DNA of 35,190 bases from Candidatus Nanohalalkaliarchaeum halalkaliphilum (GTDB taxonomy: Archaea; Nanohalarchaeota; Nanosalinia; Nanosalinales; Nanohalalkaliarchaeaceae): NCBI GenBank assembly GCA_022729315.1, contig JALDAF010000005.1:1-35190 (forward strand), written 5' to 3'. Positions 1-7,926 of the stretch are shown one piece after another. The first letter of the stretch is position 1. Every line of letters starts with the position of its first letter. Both the position numbers and the translations under genes were made by a program. Below the pieces are notes generated by a model. It was not told the origin of the DNA. It worked only from the letters and a program-made list of their open reading frames with translations, and did no database searches.

Positions 1-126
1 GACGAGCCTGAGAACGGTGATCCAGAACCGGTGCAGGCAACGCTTGACTGTCCGCGGACAGAGGATGGCACCTGTGACGGGCTGGACCTGGGAACCGGAT
101 CGGATGCATACTGTCCACCGTGCTGA
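1..126 (+). CDS. C-terminal end of a cysteine-rich protein (partial)
   Basis: Reading frame 1 is open from the left edge to a TGA at 124-126 and gives the last 41 residues of a protein whose start lies outside the window. The visible tail is acidic and proline-rich, with four cysteines at visible residues 17, 25, 38 and 41, and it ends in CPPC. The cysteine spacing suggests a metal-binding or disulfide-bonded tail, but I do not recognise a family. It converges on the rhomboid gene, whose stop is 25 bp away. The call rests only on an open frame with sensible codon use, so it is moderate. Confidence 0.5.
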   Translation, partial: DEPENGDPEPVQATLDCPRTEDGTCDGLDLGTGSDAYCPPC

Positions 127-151
127 TTCTACCGTACCGCGCCCAGTTCAG

Positions 152-814
152 TTACCTGAGTAGGGTGCTGATGAGCAGGAGCAGGATGATAACCCCGAAG
201 AACACCCAGAAGAACCAGAGGTCCCGCATGTTCTGCAAGGACCGTTCCCGGTACCACAGTACGGCGAACACGGCACCGGCTGCAGCGCCGCCGACGTGTG
301 CCACGTGCGCGACATTATCCGCCACGTTGAACGCGTTCATCGCGGTCGGGAACAGGAACACCAGTGCCAGGAAGACGATCGGGAAGGACTCGATACGGGG
401 GTGGATGTCCTGACCGGGCTCGATCAATATCGCGGCCGCGATCAGACCGGAGACCGCACCGGACGCGCCGATAGCGGCCTCTGACGGGAACAGTACGCCG
501 AAGAACACGCTGCCGGTCACCATGGAAACGCCGTAGATGATCAGTGTCTTCCACACGCCGAGCGCCTCTTCGCACACCCGGCCGAACACCCAGAGAAACA
601 TCATGTTGAACAGCAGGTGCCCGATATCACTGTGCAGGAACCCGGAAACGACCAGGGCGGACCACTGCTGTGCCACCAGTTTCTCCATCTCAAACGCATA
701 CAGCTCAACCAGCTCCGGGTACATGCCGGTACTGATCCCGCCGAAGAACACGAGCACGTTAGCCGCGATCAACAGGTTGGTCAACGGGTACTGCTGCTCA
801 TCGTCCTGCTTCAT
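152..814 (-). CDS. Rhomboid family intramembrane serine protease
   Basis: A polytopic membrane protease of 220 residues that would cleave transmembrane helices of client proteins within the membrane. Seen: the helix-2 pattern H61-x4-H66-x3-N70, the catalytic serine in GASG (S118, residues 116-119) followed by a second small-residue GxxSG segment, and the catalytic histidine H173 in AHVGG. These give the Ser-His dyad of the family, in about six predicted helices of a minimal rhomboid core. The ATG overlaps the stop of the upstream phosphoglycerate mutase gene by four bases (ATGA), so the two are probably translationally coupled. The metabolic neighbour gives no hint of a substrate. Confidence 0.93.
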   Translation of the reverse strand: MKQDDEQQYPLTNLLIAANVLVFFGGISTGMYPELVELYAFEMEKLVAQQWSALVVSGFLHSDIGHLLFNMMFLWVFGRVCEEALGVWKTLIIYGVSMVTGSVFFGVLFPSEAAIGASGAVSGLIAAAILIEPGQDIHPRIESFPIVFLALVFLFPTAMNAFNVADNVAHVAHVGGAAAGAVFAVLWYRERSLQNMRDLWFFWVFFGVIILLLLISTLLR

Positions 815-2322
815 CGTATCAGCGAATCCTCCATTGGGTCTGGCACGTCAAGGTTTAAGAGGTCAAGCACGGTCGGTGCGACCCGTGAGAGAGCCGCCGT
901 CCCCTGCTCAAGCGCAATATCTTCCGGGGTAACGATGCAGAACGGTACATTATTCAAGGTATGTGAGGTACACATCCCGCCATCTACCTGCATCTGTTCA
1001 CAGTTCCCATGATCCGCGGTAAGGACCACCGCGTATCCTGCCGGCAGGGCCGCATCCATCAGCCGTCCGACAGCGGCATCAACGGTTTCCACAGCCTCCA
1101 CGGTCGCCGACATATCGCCGGTATGGCCCACAAGATCACCGTTCGGATAGTTCACAAGTATAAACCTGTGCTGCCCCGATTCGATCCGACCGATAACGGT
1201 ATCCGTGACCTGCTCCGCCGCCATCTCCGGCCGTTCATCGTAGGCCTCCACATCTGCAGAGGGAACGATACAGCGCTCCTCCCCCGGGAACCGTGTTTCC
1301 CGCTCACCATCGAAGAAATAGGTGACATGCGGCCGTTTCTGGCTTTCTGTTGCCCGTAACTGCTGCATCCCGGAATCGGCAACCACCTCTCCCAGCGTCC
1401 GTTCGACCTGGACACCCTCCATGATCGTCTGGTTCTCGAATGACTCCCCGTACGGTGTCATCGACACGAACCGTGCACCGTCTGACTCCGTCGGAAACCG
1501 GTCAAAACCGGGGTCGGTGAACGCACGGGCAAGCTGTCGCATCCGATCCTTCCGGTAATTAGTACAGATGATGACATCGCCTTCCCCGACCGGCTCGTAG
1601 TACGGCCCTATAACGGTCGGGCAGACAAAATAATCGTTCCTGTCCGTATCCCTTGCAACATCCAAGCCTTCGGAAACGCTCTGTACGGTTCGGCCGTCAC
1701 CGGAGGAAAGCAGTCCGTATGCCGTCCGGGTCCGATCCCAGTTCCCGTCACGGTCCATCGCATAGAACCGGCCCATGAACGACCCGGTATGTCCGGTCCC
1801 GACTGCTTCTGCAGCCTCCTCGATCCGTGTCAGGTACCGTTCACCGCTCTCCGGCGGGACATCCCGTCCGTCCAGCACGGCGTGCGTTACCACCTCCACG
1901 TCCTGCTCCCCGAGATACTGGAGCAGTGCCAGCAGGTGATCGATATGCCCGTGGACCCCGCCGTTCGATACGATCCCCAGCAGGTGGACGGTGCCGCCGG
2001 TCTCCTGCACGTACTCGACAGTCTCCTGGATGGCTCCGGATTCAAACAGTGTCCCGTCCTCGATGGCGGCATCGATCCGTGTCAGATGCTGGGGGACCAC
2101 CCGGCCCGCCCCGATATGCAGATGGCCGACCTCCGAGTTCCCCGCGTATCCATCCGGCAGACCGACGGCAGGACCGGATGCCACCAGTTCCGTGTACGGG
2201 TACGTGTCAAACAATTCATCAAGCACCGGTGTGTCCGCCACGTCAAACGCGTTCCACTCGCTAGACGGCCCGATACCGACCCCGTCCAGCACAACCAGTA
2301 CAACCCCGTCACTCGTGCTCAT
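811..2322 (-). CDS. gpmI: 2,3-bisphosphoglycerate-independent phosphoglycerate mutase
   Basis: Interconverts 3- and 2-phosphoglycerate in the cytosol. The 503 residues match the long, bacterial-type GpmI of the alkaline phosphatase superfamily, not the shorter archaeal ApgM. Seen: a metal-binding aspartate in the N-terminal LDGVG (D13), the phosphoserine nucleophile S63 in NSEVGH, and the late metal-ligand segments TADHGN and HT near the C-terminus. It sits directly downstream of AMP phosphorylase and in the same cluster as RuBisCO, so it would take the 3-phosphoglycerate made by RuBisCO into lower glycolysis. A TATA-like element lies about 30-37 nt upstream, so the leader should be very short. 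The stop overlaps the rhomboid start. Confidence 0.96.
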   Translation of the reverse strand: MSTSDGVVLVVLDGVGIGPSSEWNAFDVADTPVLDELFDTYPYTELVASGPAVGLPDGYAGNSEVGHLHIGAGRVVPQHLTRIDAAIEDGTLFESGAIQETVEYVQETGGTVHLLGIVSNGGVHGHIDHLLALLQYLGEQDVEVVTHAVLDGRDVPPESGERYLTRIEEAAEAVGTGHTGSFMGRFYAMDRDGNWDRTRTAYGLLSSGDGRTVQSVSEGLDVARDTDRNDYFVCPTVIGPYYEPVGEGDVIICTNYRKDRMRQLARAFTDPGFDRFPTESDGARFVSMTPYGESFENQTIMEGVQVERTLGEVVADSGMQQLRATESQKRPHVTYFFDGERETRFPGEERCIVPSADVEAYDERPEMAAEQVTDTVIGRIESGQHRFILVNYPNGDLVGHTGDMSATVEAVETVDAAVGRLMDAALPAGYAVVLTADHGNCEQMQVDGGMCTSHTLNNVPFCIVTPEDIALEQGTAALSRVAPTVLDLLNLDVPDPMEDSLIR

Positions 2323-2351
2323 GGCCCTACTGTACCGTATCCCGTTGCAGG

Positions 2352-2361
2352 TTCTTAAAGA
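2352..2361 (-). promoter_or_regulatory. TATA box of gpmI
   Basis: The minus strand reads TCTTTAAGAA here, 30-39 nt upstream of the gpmI ATG. This is the position of an archaeal TATA box for a transcript with almost no leader. It lies between the AMP phosphorylase stop and gpmI, so gpmI may have its own promoter although it follows in the same direction. Confidence 0.5.
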
Positions 2362-2392
2362 AACTGTTGCAAGAGCGGCCGGTTCTCCACAC

Positions 2393-3871
2393 CTATGCCC
2401 GCTCGATCAATGGTTCTTTCTGGCTGCGGACCCGGACAGATTCCCGGCCTTCCAGCTCGGATTTCGCATCGGAAAGCTTGTCCTGGTTCTCGGCGTGGAT
2501 GGTGAACAGGACGTCATCCTCCTCAACCGTGTCACCCACCTTTTTGTGCAGGTAGATCCCGGCGCCCTGATCCTTCGGTGCACCGGCCCTCCGCGCCACG
2601 TCCGTGACAGTCCGGTTGTTGATGTGGGTCACGGTCCCGCTCCGGGTGGCGTGTACGTGCTCGGTCAGATCCCCGACCGCCAGGTCATCACTCTCCACGT
2701 CCGGGTCGCCGTTCTGCGCACCCACGATCTCCTGGAACTTCTCCAGTGCCGCACCTGATTCAAGGATTTCGGTGGCTGATTCGTCCACAGCACACAGGTC
2801 GAACAGTGTGTCAGCAAGCCGGATACTCTTCAACTTCAGATCCTCCGGCCCCTCCCCGTGCAGCACGTCCAATACGTCACGCGCCTCCAGAACCGGGCCA
2901 ACACCGTTTCCGATCGGTTCACTGCCGCGGGTGATGGTGCAGGACACCTCCATTCCGAGGTGGGATCCGATCTTGTTGAAGTCGTACGCCATCTCCCGTG
3001 CCTTCTCCAGATCGTCCACCTTCGATCCCTCGCCGTACGGGATGTCGATCACGACATGCGTGGATCCGGCGCTCCGCTTCTTCGACAGGACGGATGCCAG
3101 CACCTGGCCGTCCGGATCGATGGACAGCGGGTGTTCCGCCCGGATGATCTTGTCGTCGACCGGTGACAGGTTGACGGCACCACCCCACACCATGCAGCCC
3201 CCGGTCTCGCTCACGATCTCCTTGATCTCATCGACGGAGAAGTTGACATCACACAGGACCTCCACCGTGTCCGCGGTCCCCGCCGGCGACGTGATGGCAC
3301 GGGACGACGTCTTCGGCACGTTGATGCCGGCAGCAGCCACGATCGGTACGATGATCGGGGTGACACGGTTCCCGGCCACACCACCGATACTGTGCTTGTC
3401 AGCGATGATCTCACCACTCCACTCGATGGTGTCACCGATCTCGGTCATCGCCTCTGTGAGGTGAACGGTCTCATCCATGGACAGGTTGTTCGCGTATATC
3501 CCGGACACGTACCCGCTGAGCTCCACATCGTTCAACCGGTTCTCATTGATATCCTTGATGATGGTATCGATCTGGGCCCGGCTCAACTCCCGGTCATCCA
3601 GTTTCCGCCTGATATACTTGACGGAGTCCGGTTTCGGTGCCACCTCCACCTCGACCGTCCCTGACAGGTAGTCCAGTTTCCGGGTCACCCCGATAGTCCC
3701 TGATTCGACCAGTTCCTCCGTGATATCCACGATACCGACCGTGTTATGCTCCTCATGATGGATCTCAATACGGTCCAGGGGCTGCACCCCCAGCTCCGCT
3801 GCATCCTGTTTGTTCACGACCACGGTCGGTGACTTCGTCTCCATATCGATGTTCTCAACTGTTAACTCCAT
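2393..3871 (-). CDS. deoA: AMP phosphorylase (thymidine phosphorylase family)
   Basis: Catalyses AMP + phosphate to adenine + ribose 1,5-bisphosphate, the first step of the archaeal AMP salvage route to RuBisCO. The 492-residue product has an N-terminal beta-rich domain (about 1-85) found in the archaeal enzymes, then the nucleoside phosphorylase fold with the family signature DKHSIGG at 158-164 followed by NRVTPIIVP. A C-terminal pyrimidine-phosphorylase-like domain carries a GAGIYLHKKVGD segment. I chose the ATG at 3871; two TTG codons lie just upstream in frame, but a purine-rich GAAGGGG site is placed for the ATG. The pathway partners, RuBisCO and ribose-1,5-bisphosphate isomerase, are within 5 kb on the same strand, which makes AMP rather than thymidine the likely substrate. 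Confidence 0.94.
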   Translation of the reverse strand: MELTVENIDMETKSPTVVVNKQDAAELGVQPLDRIEIHHEEHNTVGIVDITEELVESGTIGVTRKLDYLSGTVEVEVAPKPDSVKYIRRKLDDRELSRAQIDTIIKDINENRLNDVELSGYVSGIYANNLSMDETVHLTEAMTEIGDTIEWSGEIIADKHSIGGVAGNRVTPIIVPIVAAAGINVPKTSSRAITSPAGTADTVEVLCDVNFSVDEIKEIVSETGGCMVWGGAVNLSPVDDKIIRAEHPLSIDPDGQVLASVLSKKRSAGSTHVVIDIPYGEGSKVDDLEKAREMAYDFNKIGSHLGMEVSCTITRGSEPIGNGVGPVLEARDVLDVLHGEGPEDLKLKSIRLADTLFDLCAVDESATEILESGAALEKFQEIVGAQNGDPDVESDDLAVGDLTEHVHATRSGTVTHINNRTVTDVARRAGAPKDQGAGIYLHKKVGDTVEEDDVLFTIHAENQDKLSDAKSELEGRESVRVRSQKEPLIERA

Positions 3872-3954
3872 CAACAATCCCCTTCATCCCAATATCTGGA
3901 ATCAGTATAGCATACGTGGGTCCACACCCTTATCACTCTTTTCCACACGTTCAC

Positions 3955-4224
3955 TTATGCACCGTGTTTCCGCCGTACCAGAAGCAGCAGCACGTACTCG
4001 GTCGCCGTAAACATCGTCATCGTTACGGAGAACAGGACCAGCGGCAGATCACGCACCGTGAACGCGTAATACGTCAACAACAGGCTCCCAACAACGTACA
4101 GCAACACGTACCGCGTCTCAACCTCCAGCGGCCCCACCGACTCGTACAGCCGGTACCGCTGCACCATCCACACCAGGGGAAACACCACGGCCGCCACGAT
4201 CCCAGCAAGCTCCGACATACCCAC
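3955..4224 (-). CDS. Small three-helix membrane protein, SemiSWEET/PQ-loop-like
   Basis: A protein of 87-89 residues with three predicted membrane helices (about 6-22, 38-56, 61-82). Its size, three-helix layout and the first-helix pattern P-x-x-W-x-x-Q are reminiscent of SemiSWEET (MtN3/PQ-loop) half-transporters, which move sugars or other small solutes as dimers. This is a resemblance, not a firm assignment. The start may be GTG at 4224 or ATG at 4218; a GGTGA site lies 4 nt before the GTG and 10 nt before the ATG. It lies between RuBisCO and AMP phosphorylase, so a role in moving a sugar or nucleoside would fit, but that is speculation. A run of four hairpins precedes it. Confidence 0.6.
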   Translation of the reverse strand: MGMSELAGIVAAVVFPLVWMVQRYRLYESVGPLEVETRYVLLYVVGSLLLTYYAFTVRDLPLVLFSVTMTMFTATEYVLLLLVRRKHGA

Positions 4225-4252
4225 TCATTCACCGGACAGGCTTTTGTAGCTA

Positions 4253-4377
4253 CCGCGACTATCGCGGAGACCGTGTCCACACCGTTCTTCTAGAACGGTG
4301 TTATAAGAGGCGATTCTGACCCGCAGCATTCTCTGTGAGATTGCTGCTCGAAGAGTCACCGCTAGCGAGGTGACTCT
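4253..4377 (-). other. Cluster of four consecutive hairpins between RuBisCO and the 3-TM gene
   Basis: Four inverted repeats follow one another: CCGCGA/TCGCGG (4253-4267, 3-nt loop), a 10-bp stem ACACCGTTCT/AGAACGGTGT (4279-4301, 3-nt loop), GCAGCA-T-TCTC paired with GAGA-T-TGCTGC (4323-4347, 3-nt loop), and AGAGTCACC/GGTGACTCT (4352-4377, 8-nt loop). The last spans the RuBisCO stop codon. The array could end RuBisCO transcription, protect its 3' end, or act as a structured leader of the 3-TM gene that starts at 4218-4224. There is no clear poly-T tract. Confidence 0.6.
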
Positions 4378-5654
4378 GACCCCCACTTCTCCAGTGCCTG
4401 TCCCAGTTCTTCGTGTTCCTGGCCAGCAGAGGCGAGGTCGTCGCCGTCCACGACGGCATCGATCGCCTGCCGCAGAGCTTTCGCACCGTCATGGGTGCCG
4501 CCGGGATGGCCGTGCACACCGCCACCGATCTGAACCCCGATGTTGGTCCCGACACGGTCAACCAGCTCTGACAGGAGCCCGGGATGGAGGCCGCCGGACG
4601 CCATGGGAAGCACATCCTTTTTCCCGTACAGGTCGCTGTACATCCATTCGTTGATGCCGACCGTGTCCTCGTTCTCCAGCTTCCCCAGGTTCGCCGTCCC
4701 GGTATGGAGCTGGTCGACACCGATGATGCGGGCGAACTGTGCTATGCACCGCATGGACACGCCGTGGGTCGGTACGCGGTCGAACCCGGCGTGCATGGCA
4801 CGGTGGGCGTGGATCGCCAGCCCCAGCTCCTCCGTCTTTTCCCGCACGGTCTGCAGCGCGGCCCAGCCCGTGGTGATGATGTCCACCATCACGTATTCGC
4901 CGCCCTGCTCGTGCACGAACTCGGCCCGTTTCTTCATGGTGTCCGCATCCGCCGTGATATTGATAAGGTACGACTTTTTCTCACCGGTCTCCTGCTCCGC
5001 CCGGTCACGGGCCTTCAAACTCTCCACGACCCGTTTCTCGAACCGGTTGAAGCTCTGACTGGTCAGGTTCTCGTCATCCTTCAGCAGGTCGATACCGCCG
5101 GTCCACGCCTCGTACCCGACCTCAACGTGCTGTTCCGTGGTCAGCCCGACCTTGGGCTTGGGAACGGTCGCGGTGATCGGCCGGTCCCCCGCATCGAATA
5201 TCTCGTTCCGCACCGAACTCCCGTACTGCGGCCCAAGGAACGGTTCCACGAGGGGTTCCGGCCATTCACAGTCCATGAGCCGGATCCGGTCCACCGCCTT
5301 CATCCCCAGGATGTTCCCGGCAATACATGATAATATCTGTGGTATACTGGGCGTCCCGTTCAAGGGATCGGTGTCACCGCCGTCAACGGTGAGCTCGAAC
5401 AGTTCCGGTCCGTACGCCACCTTGATGGTTCCATGTTCCTCGTCCAGGTCGTACGCGGTCGCGCTCATGTCTTTGATGCGTTGATCCACCTGGAGTTCCG
5501 CCCACGTCCCGTTCGAACTTTCGGAGGCGACCCGTCCGGCTGCGTCCTCCATGCTTAACCCTTCCGCAGGTTCGATATAGAATTCACATACCAGCTCTGT
5601 TTCATCCGGTTCGTATCCGTCCGCAAGAAAGTCTTCATACTTGATGCCGACCAT
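4362..5654 (-). CDS. rbcL: Ribulose-1,5-bisphosphate carboxylase, form III type
   Basis: Fixes CO2 onto ribulose 1,5-bisphosphate to give two 3-phosphoglycerates; in archaea with AMP phosphorylase this works in nucleotide salvage rather than a Calvin cycle. The 430 residues match the archaeal large-subunit length, and no small subunit is present. Active-site residues are in place: K166 and K168 in PKPK, the carbamylated lysine K192 with metal ligands D194 and E195 in the GGIDLLKDDE segment, HAHRAMHA, HTGT, the loop-6 lysine in LGKLE, and ASGG/GGG phosphate-binding segments. The ATG at 5654 is preceded by a good AGGTGTGA ribosome binding site. A palindrome sits between its TATA-like box and start. 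Assignment to form III rests on the pathway neighbours and length; I did not run a phylogeny. Confidence 0.95.
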   Translation of the reverse strand: MVGIKYEDFLADGYEPDETELVCEFYIEPAEGLSMEDAAGRVASESSNGTWAELQVDQRIKDMSATAYDLDEEHGTIKVAYGPELFELTVDGGDTDPLNGTPSIPQILSCIAGNILGMKAVDRIRLMDCEWPEPLVEPFLGPQYGSSVRNEIFDAGDRPITATVPKPKVGLTTEQHVEVGYEAWTGGIDLLKDDENLTSQSFNRFEKRVVESLKARDRAEQETGEKKSYLINITADADTMKKRAEFVHEQGGEYVMVDIITTGWAALQTVREKTEELGLAIHAHRAMHAGFDRVPTHGVSMRCIAQFARIIGVDQLHTGTANLGKLENEDTVGINEWMYSDLYGKKDVLPMASGGLHPGLLSELVDRVGTNIGVQIGGGVHGHPGGTHDGAKALRQAIDAVVDGDDLASAGQEHEELGQALEKWGSESPR

Positions 5655-5675
5655 TGTCGTTCACACCTGTAACTG

Positions 5676-5685
5676 CGGCATGCCG
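5676..5685. promoter_or_regulatory. Candidate operator of the RuBisCO promoter
   Basis: A perfect 10-bp palindrome, CGGCATGCCG, lies between the TATA-like box (5687-5696) and the RuBisCO start at 5654. A protein bound here would cover the transcription start, so repression is the natural guess. It is short enough that chance cannot be excluded. Confidence 0.35.
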
Positions 5686-5686
5686 G

Positions 5687-5696
5687 CTTTTAAGCG
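5687..5696 (-). promoter_or_regulatory. TATA box of the RuBisCO gene
   Basis: The minus strand reads CGCTTAAAAG, about 33-42 nt upstream of the ATG. This predicts a leader of roughly 10-15 nt, enough to carry the AGGTGTGA site. RuBisCO is therefore one of the few genes here likely to be read from a Shine-Dalgarno leader. Confidence 0.5.
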
Positions 5697-5715
5697 TTGT
5701 AGTGTGTTCCACGGG

Positions 5716-7854
5716 TTAGATTATTTCGTCGTACCAGTCGTCCGCGACCAGTGTCTCCACGTTCTTGTTCTGGTGCTCGATATCGCGGCCAACCTGGTCC
5801 GCGTACTGCTCCGTGAACTTCTGCAGGTAGATTTCGAGTCCTGGCACGTGGCGGTACGGCCGGAAGGTGGAGAGTGTGCCGTCCTCGTTGAATCCGATAA
5901 GCTGTCTCCCGATCACGGTATCGTCCTCGTTCTTCAGGTAGACGACCTGCTTGTTCACGTCCGCTGCGTTCGCCACGGTACTCCAGTTGTTCATCCCGTC
6001 AGCGCTGAGGCACGTGTCGAAGTGCGTCCCCATGTTGAGTGCATCAAGCGGTTCAGCGATCTCGGCGTGAAGACGGTCCGGCAGCTGACCCTCCTCGTAT
6101 GCGTTCTCCGTCTTTTCCCGCATCGTCCTGTACAGGGATTCAGCAAGTTCCGGCAGGTTCTCCATGGTTTCTTCGAGATCCTTATCTGGATCGTAGGTAA
6201 AGAGCTCAGGTGCATCAAGAAGCTGTTTCAGGTCCTCGATGTTACGGCCTTTCTTCTGCGCCAGCGCTATAGTTTCAAGGACGTAGGGTTCCTGTTCGTC
6301 GATATACGCGGTGATGTCATCCATTGAGGGATGATACGTTACCTCCAGACCGGTTAACTCATCCGTATCGTATCCGTTTTGATCCATCCACTCCTGGTTT
6401 GCAGGATGCTGGTAGATATCGTTTCCCTCCTCCAGCAGGCGCTCTGCTGTTTCAACGTTGTTCTCGTCTTCTATCAGGACGTTGATCAGGTGCTGAGTGT
6501 GCTGCGCGAAGTCGCTGTCCCAGGACAGGTAGTCCGGGAACCGGTCTGCGACGCGCTTTGCGTTCTCAAGGTACGTCTTGTCGTCTTCGACCAGTTCCTG
6601 GAGGTGTTCGAGGTGGTCTGGAACCGTGTCTACCTCATCGACCGGTATCGTTTCTCCAGTGATTGTCTCGTACCAGTTTGCGATACTGTGTTTCTTCGCA
6701 TGTTCAGCGAGTTGAACGGTATAGGCAGGAAGCTTTGACGCGATCTCCTTTTCAAGCATCGCTTCCAGCTCATCCTGGTCGATATTTCGTCCATGCCCGT
6801 GCTGACGCTGGTACTCCCACTGTTTTACCCGGTCCACCGTTGACAGTTCAGGATCGTTGCCGGTGACTGTTCTGGACAGCGCCGTAAGCGCGTCCAGTTC
6901 ATCGCTGTACGCATCGAACGCCTTCACGAGGTGGTCGTGGTATGGGGAATCCACCAGCATGGGGTCAAGACCGGGGAGACCACCGTTGCTACCGAGAGCA
7001 CCGGTGAGATGGTCGATGACCGTCTCATCGTCGGGTGCGTACACGACATGATCGCCTATCTCAGTAAAGTACACACCAAGCTCGTCATCGCCCGCTCGGA
7101 GATTGGAGAGGAGCTGATCCTGTGCCACACCCGGAAGATCCTGAAACAGTCGACCGAACTCGTTCAGGCCGAGATAGTGCTTGTCGCCGTCAACCCGTTC
7201 GAGATCCTGCAGCAGTGTTCCCAGTTCATCATCTCTGAGTGCATCGTATTTGTCTATCAGTCCTGGATAGATGTCGTCCCGGGATGTATCACCGAGGTAC
7301 TGCCGATACTGGTTCTCCAACTCATCAAGTGTCTTGTAGTCCACGGTGTCCGGCAGATCCGGCTGGTACACCTGCAGCCCGAGGAACCGGTTCTCATCCT
7401 CACGCAGTTCCCCTGCAACCTCCTCCAGATCGCCGTCATATGTCGGGAACCCGTCGTCAGGATCGTTCGTCAATGCAAGGATATCATCGGTATATTCGTC
7501 GACATCAATCCGGTCCGCGAGCACAACTGCACCGTATGTGTCCTCATCAAGCACAGGTGCCTCGATCGTGCCGTACACGATAACGCGCTTCATGTCGCTA
7601 TTCGATAACGCAGCTTCTCCGGCAGAGATTTTGTCCGCTGCCAGCACCTCAGACCTGTGCAGTGCTGTTTCCCCGGCAGAGATCGTTCCAGCCTGCTCTA
7701 CTGTGGACTCATACAGTGCCTGACCATCAACAGTGATATCGCCCACTGATCCAATGTAGGTGCTATAGGCTCCGTCTTCCCCCTTGATCGCTGCCATCGC
7801 ATCGATCGAGTCATCATGCACCGCGTACCACCGCGGCCTGTACTCCCTAGCCAT
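5716..7854 (-). CDS. Large acidic protein of unknown function, 712 residues
   Basis: I do not recognise this family. There is no signal peptide or membrane helix, so it is probably cytosolic, and it is strongly acidic. Residues about 30-120 contain short repeated beta-type units (AGTISAGETAL and ADKISAGEAAL) that look like a small beta-helix or bactofilin-like stack. Residues 120-570 are mostly helical with many DE-rich turns. The C-terminal 120 residues form a distinct module with a conserved look: FDTCLS, then NNWSTVANAADVNKQVVYL, VIGRQLIGF and a final FRPYRH segment. The gene lies between ribose-1,5-bisphosphate isomerase and RuBisCO on the same strand but has its own TATA box. Position suggests, but does not show, a link to the AMP pathway. 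Confidence 0.85.
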   Translation of the reverse strand: MAREYRPRWYAVHDDSIDAMAAIKGEDGAYSTYIGSVGDITVDGQALYESTVEQAGTISAGETALHRSEVLAADKISAGEAALSNSDMKRVIVYGTIEAPVLDEDTYGAVVLADRIDVDEYTDDILALTNDPDDGFPTYDGDLEEVAGELREDENRFLGLQVYQPDLPDTVDYKTLDELENQYRQYLGDTSRDDIYPGLIDKYDALRDDELGTLLQDLERVDGDKHYLGLNEFGRLFQDLPGVAQDQLLSNLRAGDDELGVYFTEIGDHVVYAPDDETVIDHLTGALGSNGGLPGLDPMLVDSPYHDHLVKAFDAYSDELDALTALSRTVTGNDPELSTVDRVKQWEYQRQHGHGRNIDQDELEAMLEKEIASKLPAYTVQLAEHAKKHSIANWYETITGETIPVDEVDTVPDHLEHLQELVEDDKTYLENAKRVADRFPDYLSWDSDFAQHTQHLINVLIEDENNVETAERLLEEGNDIYQHPANQEWMDQNGYDTDELTGLEVTYHPSMDDITAYIDEQEPYVLETIALAQKKGRNIEDLKQLLDAPELFTYDPDKDLEETMENLPELAESLYRTMREKTENAYEEGQLPDRLHAEIAEPLDALNMGTHFDTCLSADGMNNWSTVANAADVNKQVVYLKNEDDTVIGRQLIGFNEDGTLSTFRPYRHVPGLEIYLQKFTEQYADQVGRDIEHQNKNVETLVADDWYDEII

Positions 7855-7875
7855 AAGTTACTACTTGTAAGTGAC

Positions 7876-7885
7876 AATATAAAAA
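7876..7885 (-). promoter_or_regulatory. TATA box of the 712-residue protein gene
   Basis: The minus strand reads TTTTTATATT, centred 27 nt upstream of the ATG at 7854. That is the spacing expected for a leaderless archaeal transcript starting at or next to the A of the ATG, and it supports the chosen start. Confidence 0.7.
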
Positions 7886-7926
7886 GAAATGTGTGCTGGA
7901 GTACGTATAAACGGATCAGAACAGGT

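Noticed and set aside
4301-4720. 139-codon open frame overlapping the RuBisCO 3' end
   Set aside because: It is out of frame with RuBisCO, which has all catalytic residues, and reads through the hairpin cluster.
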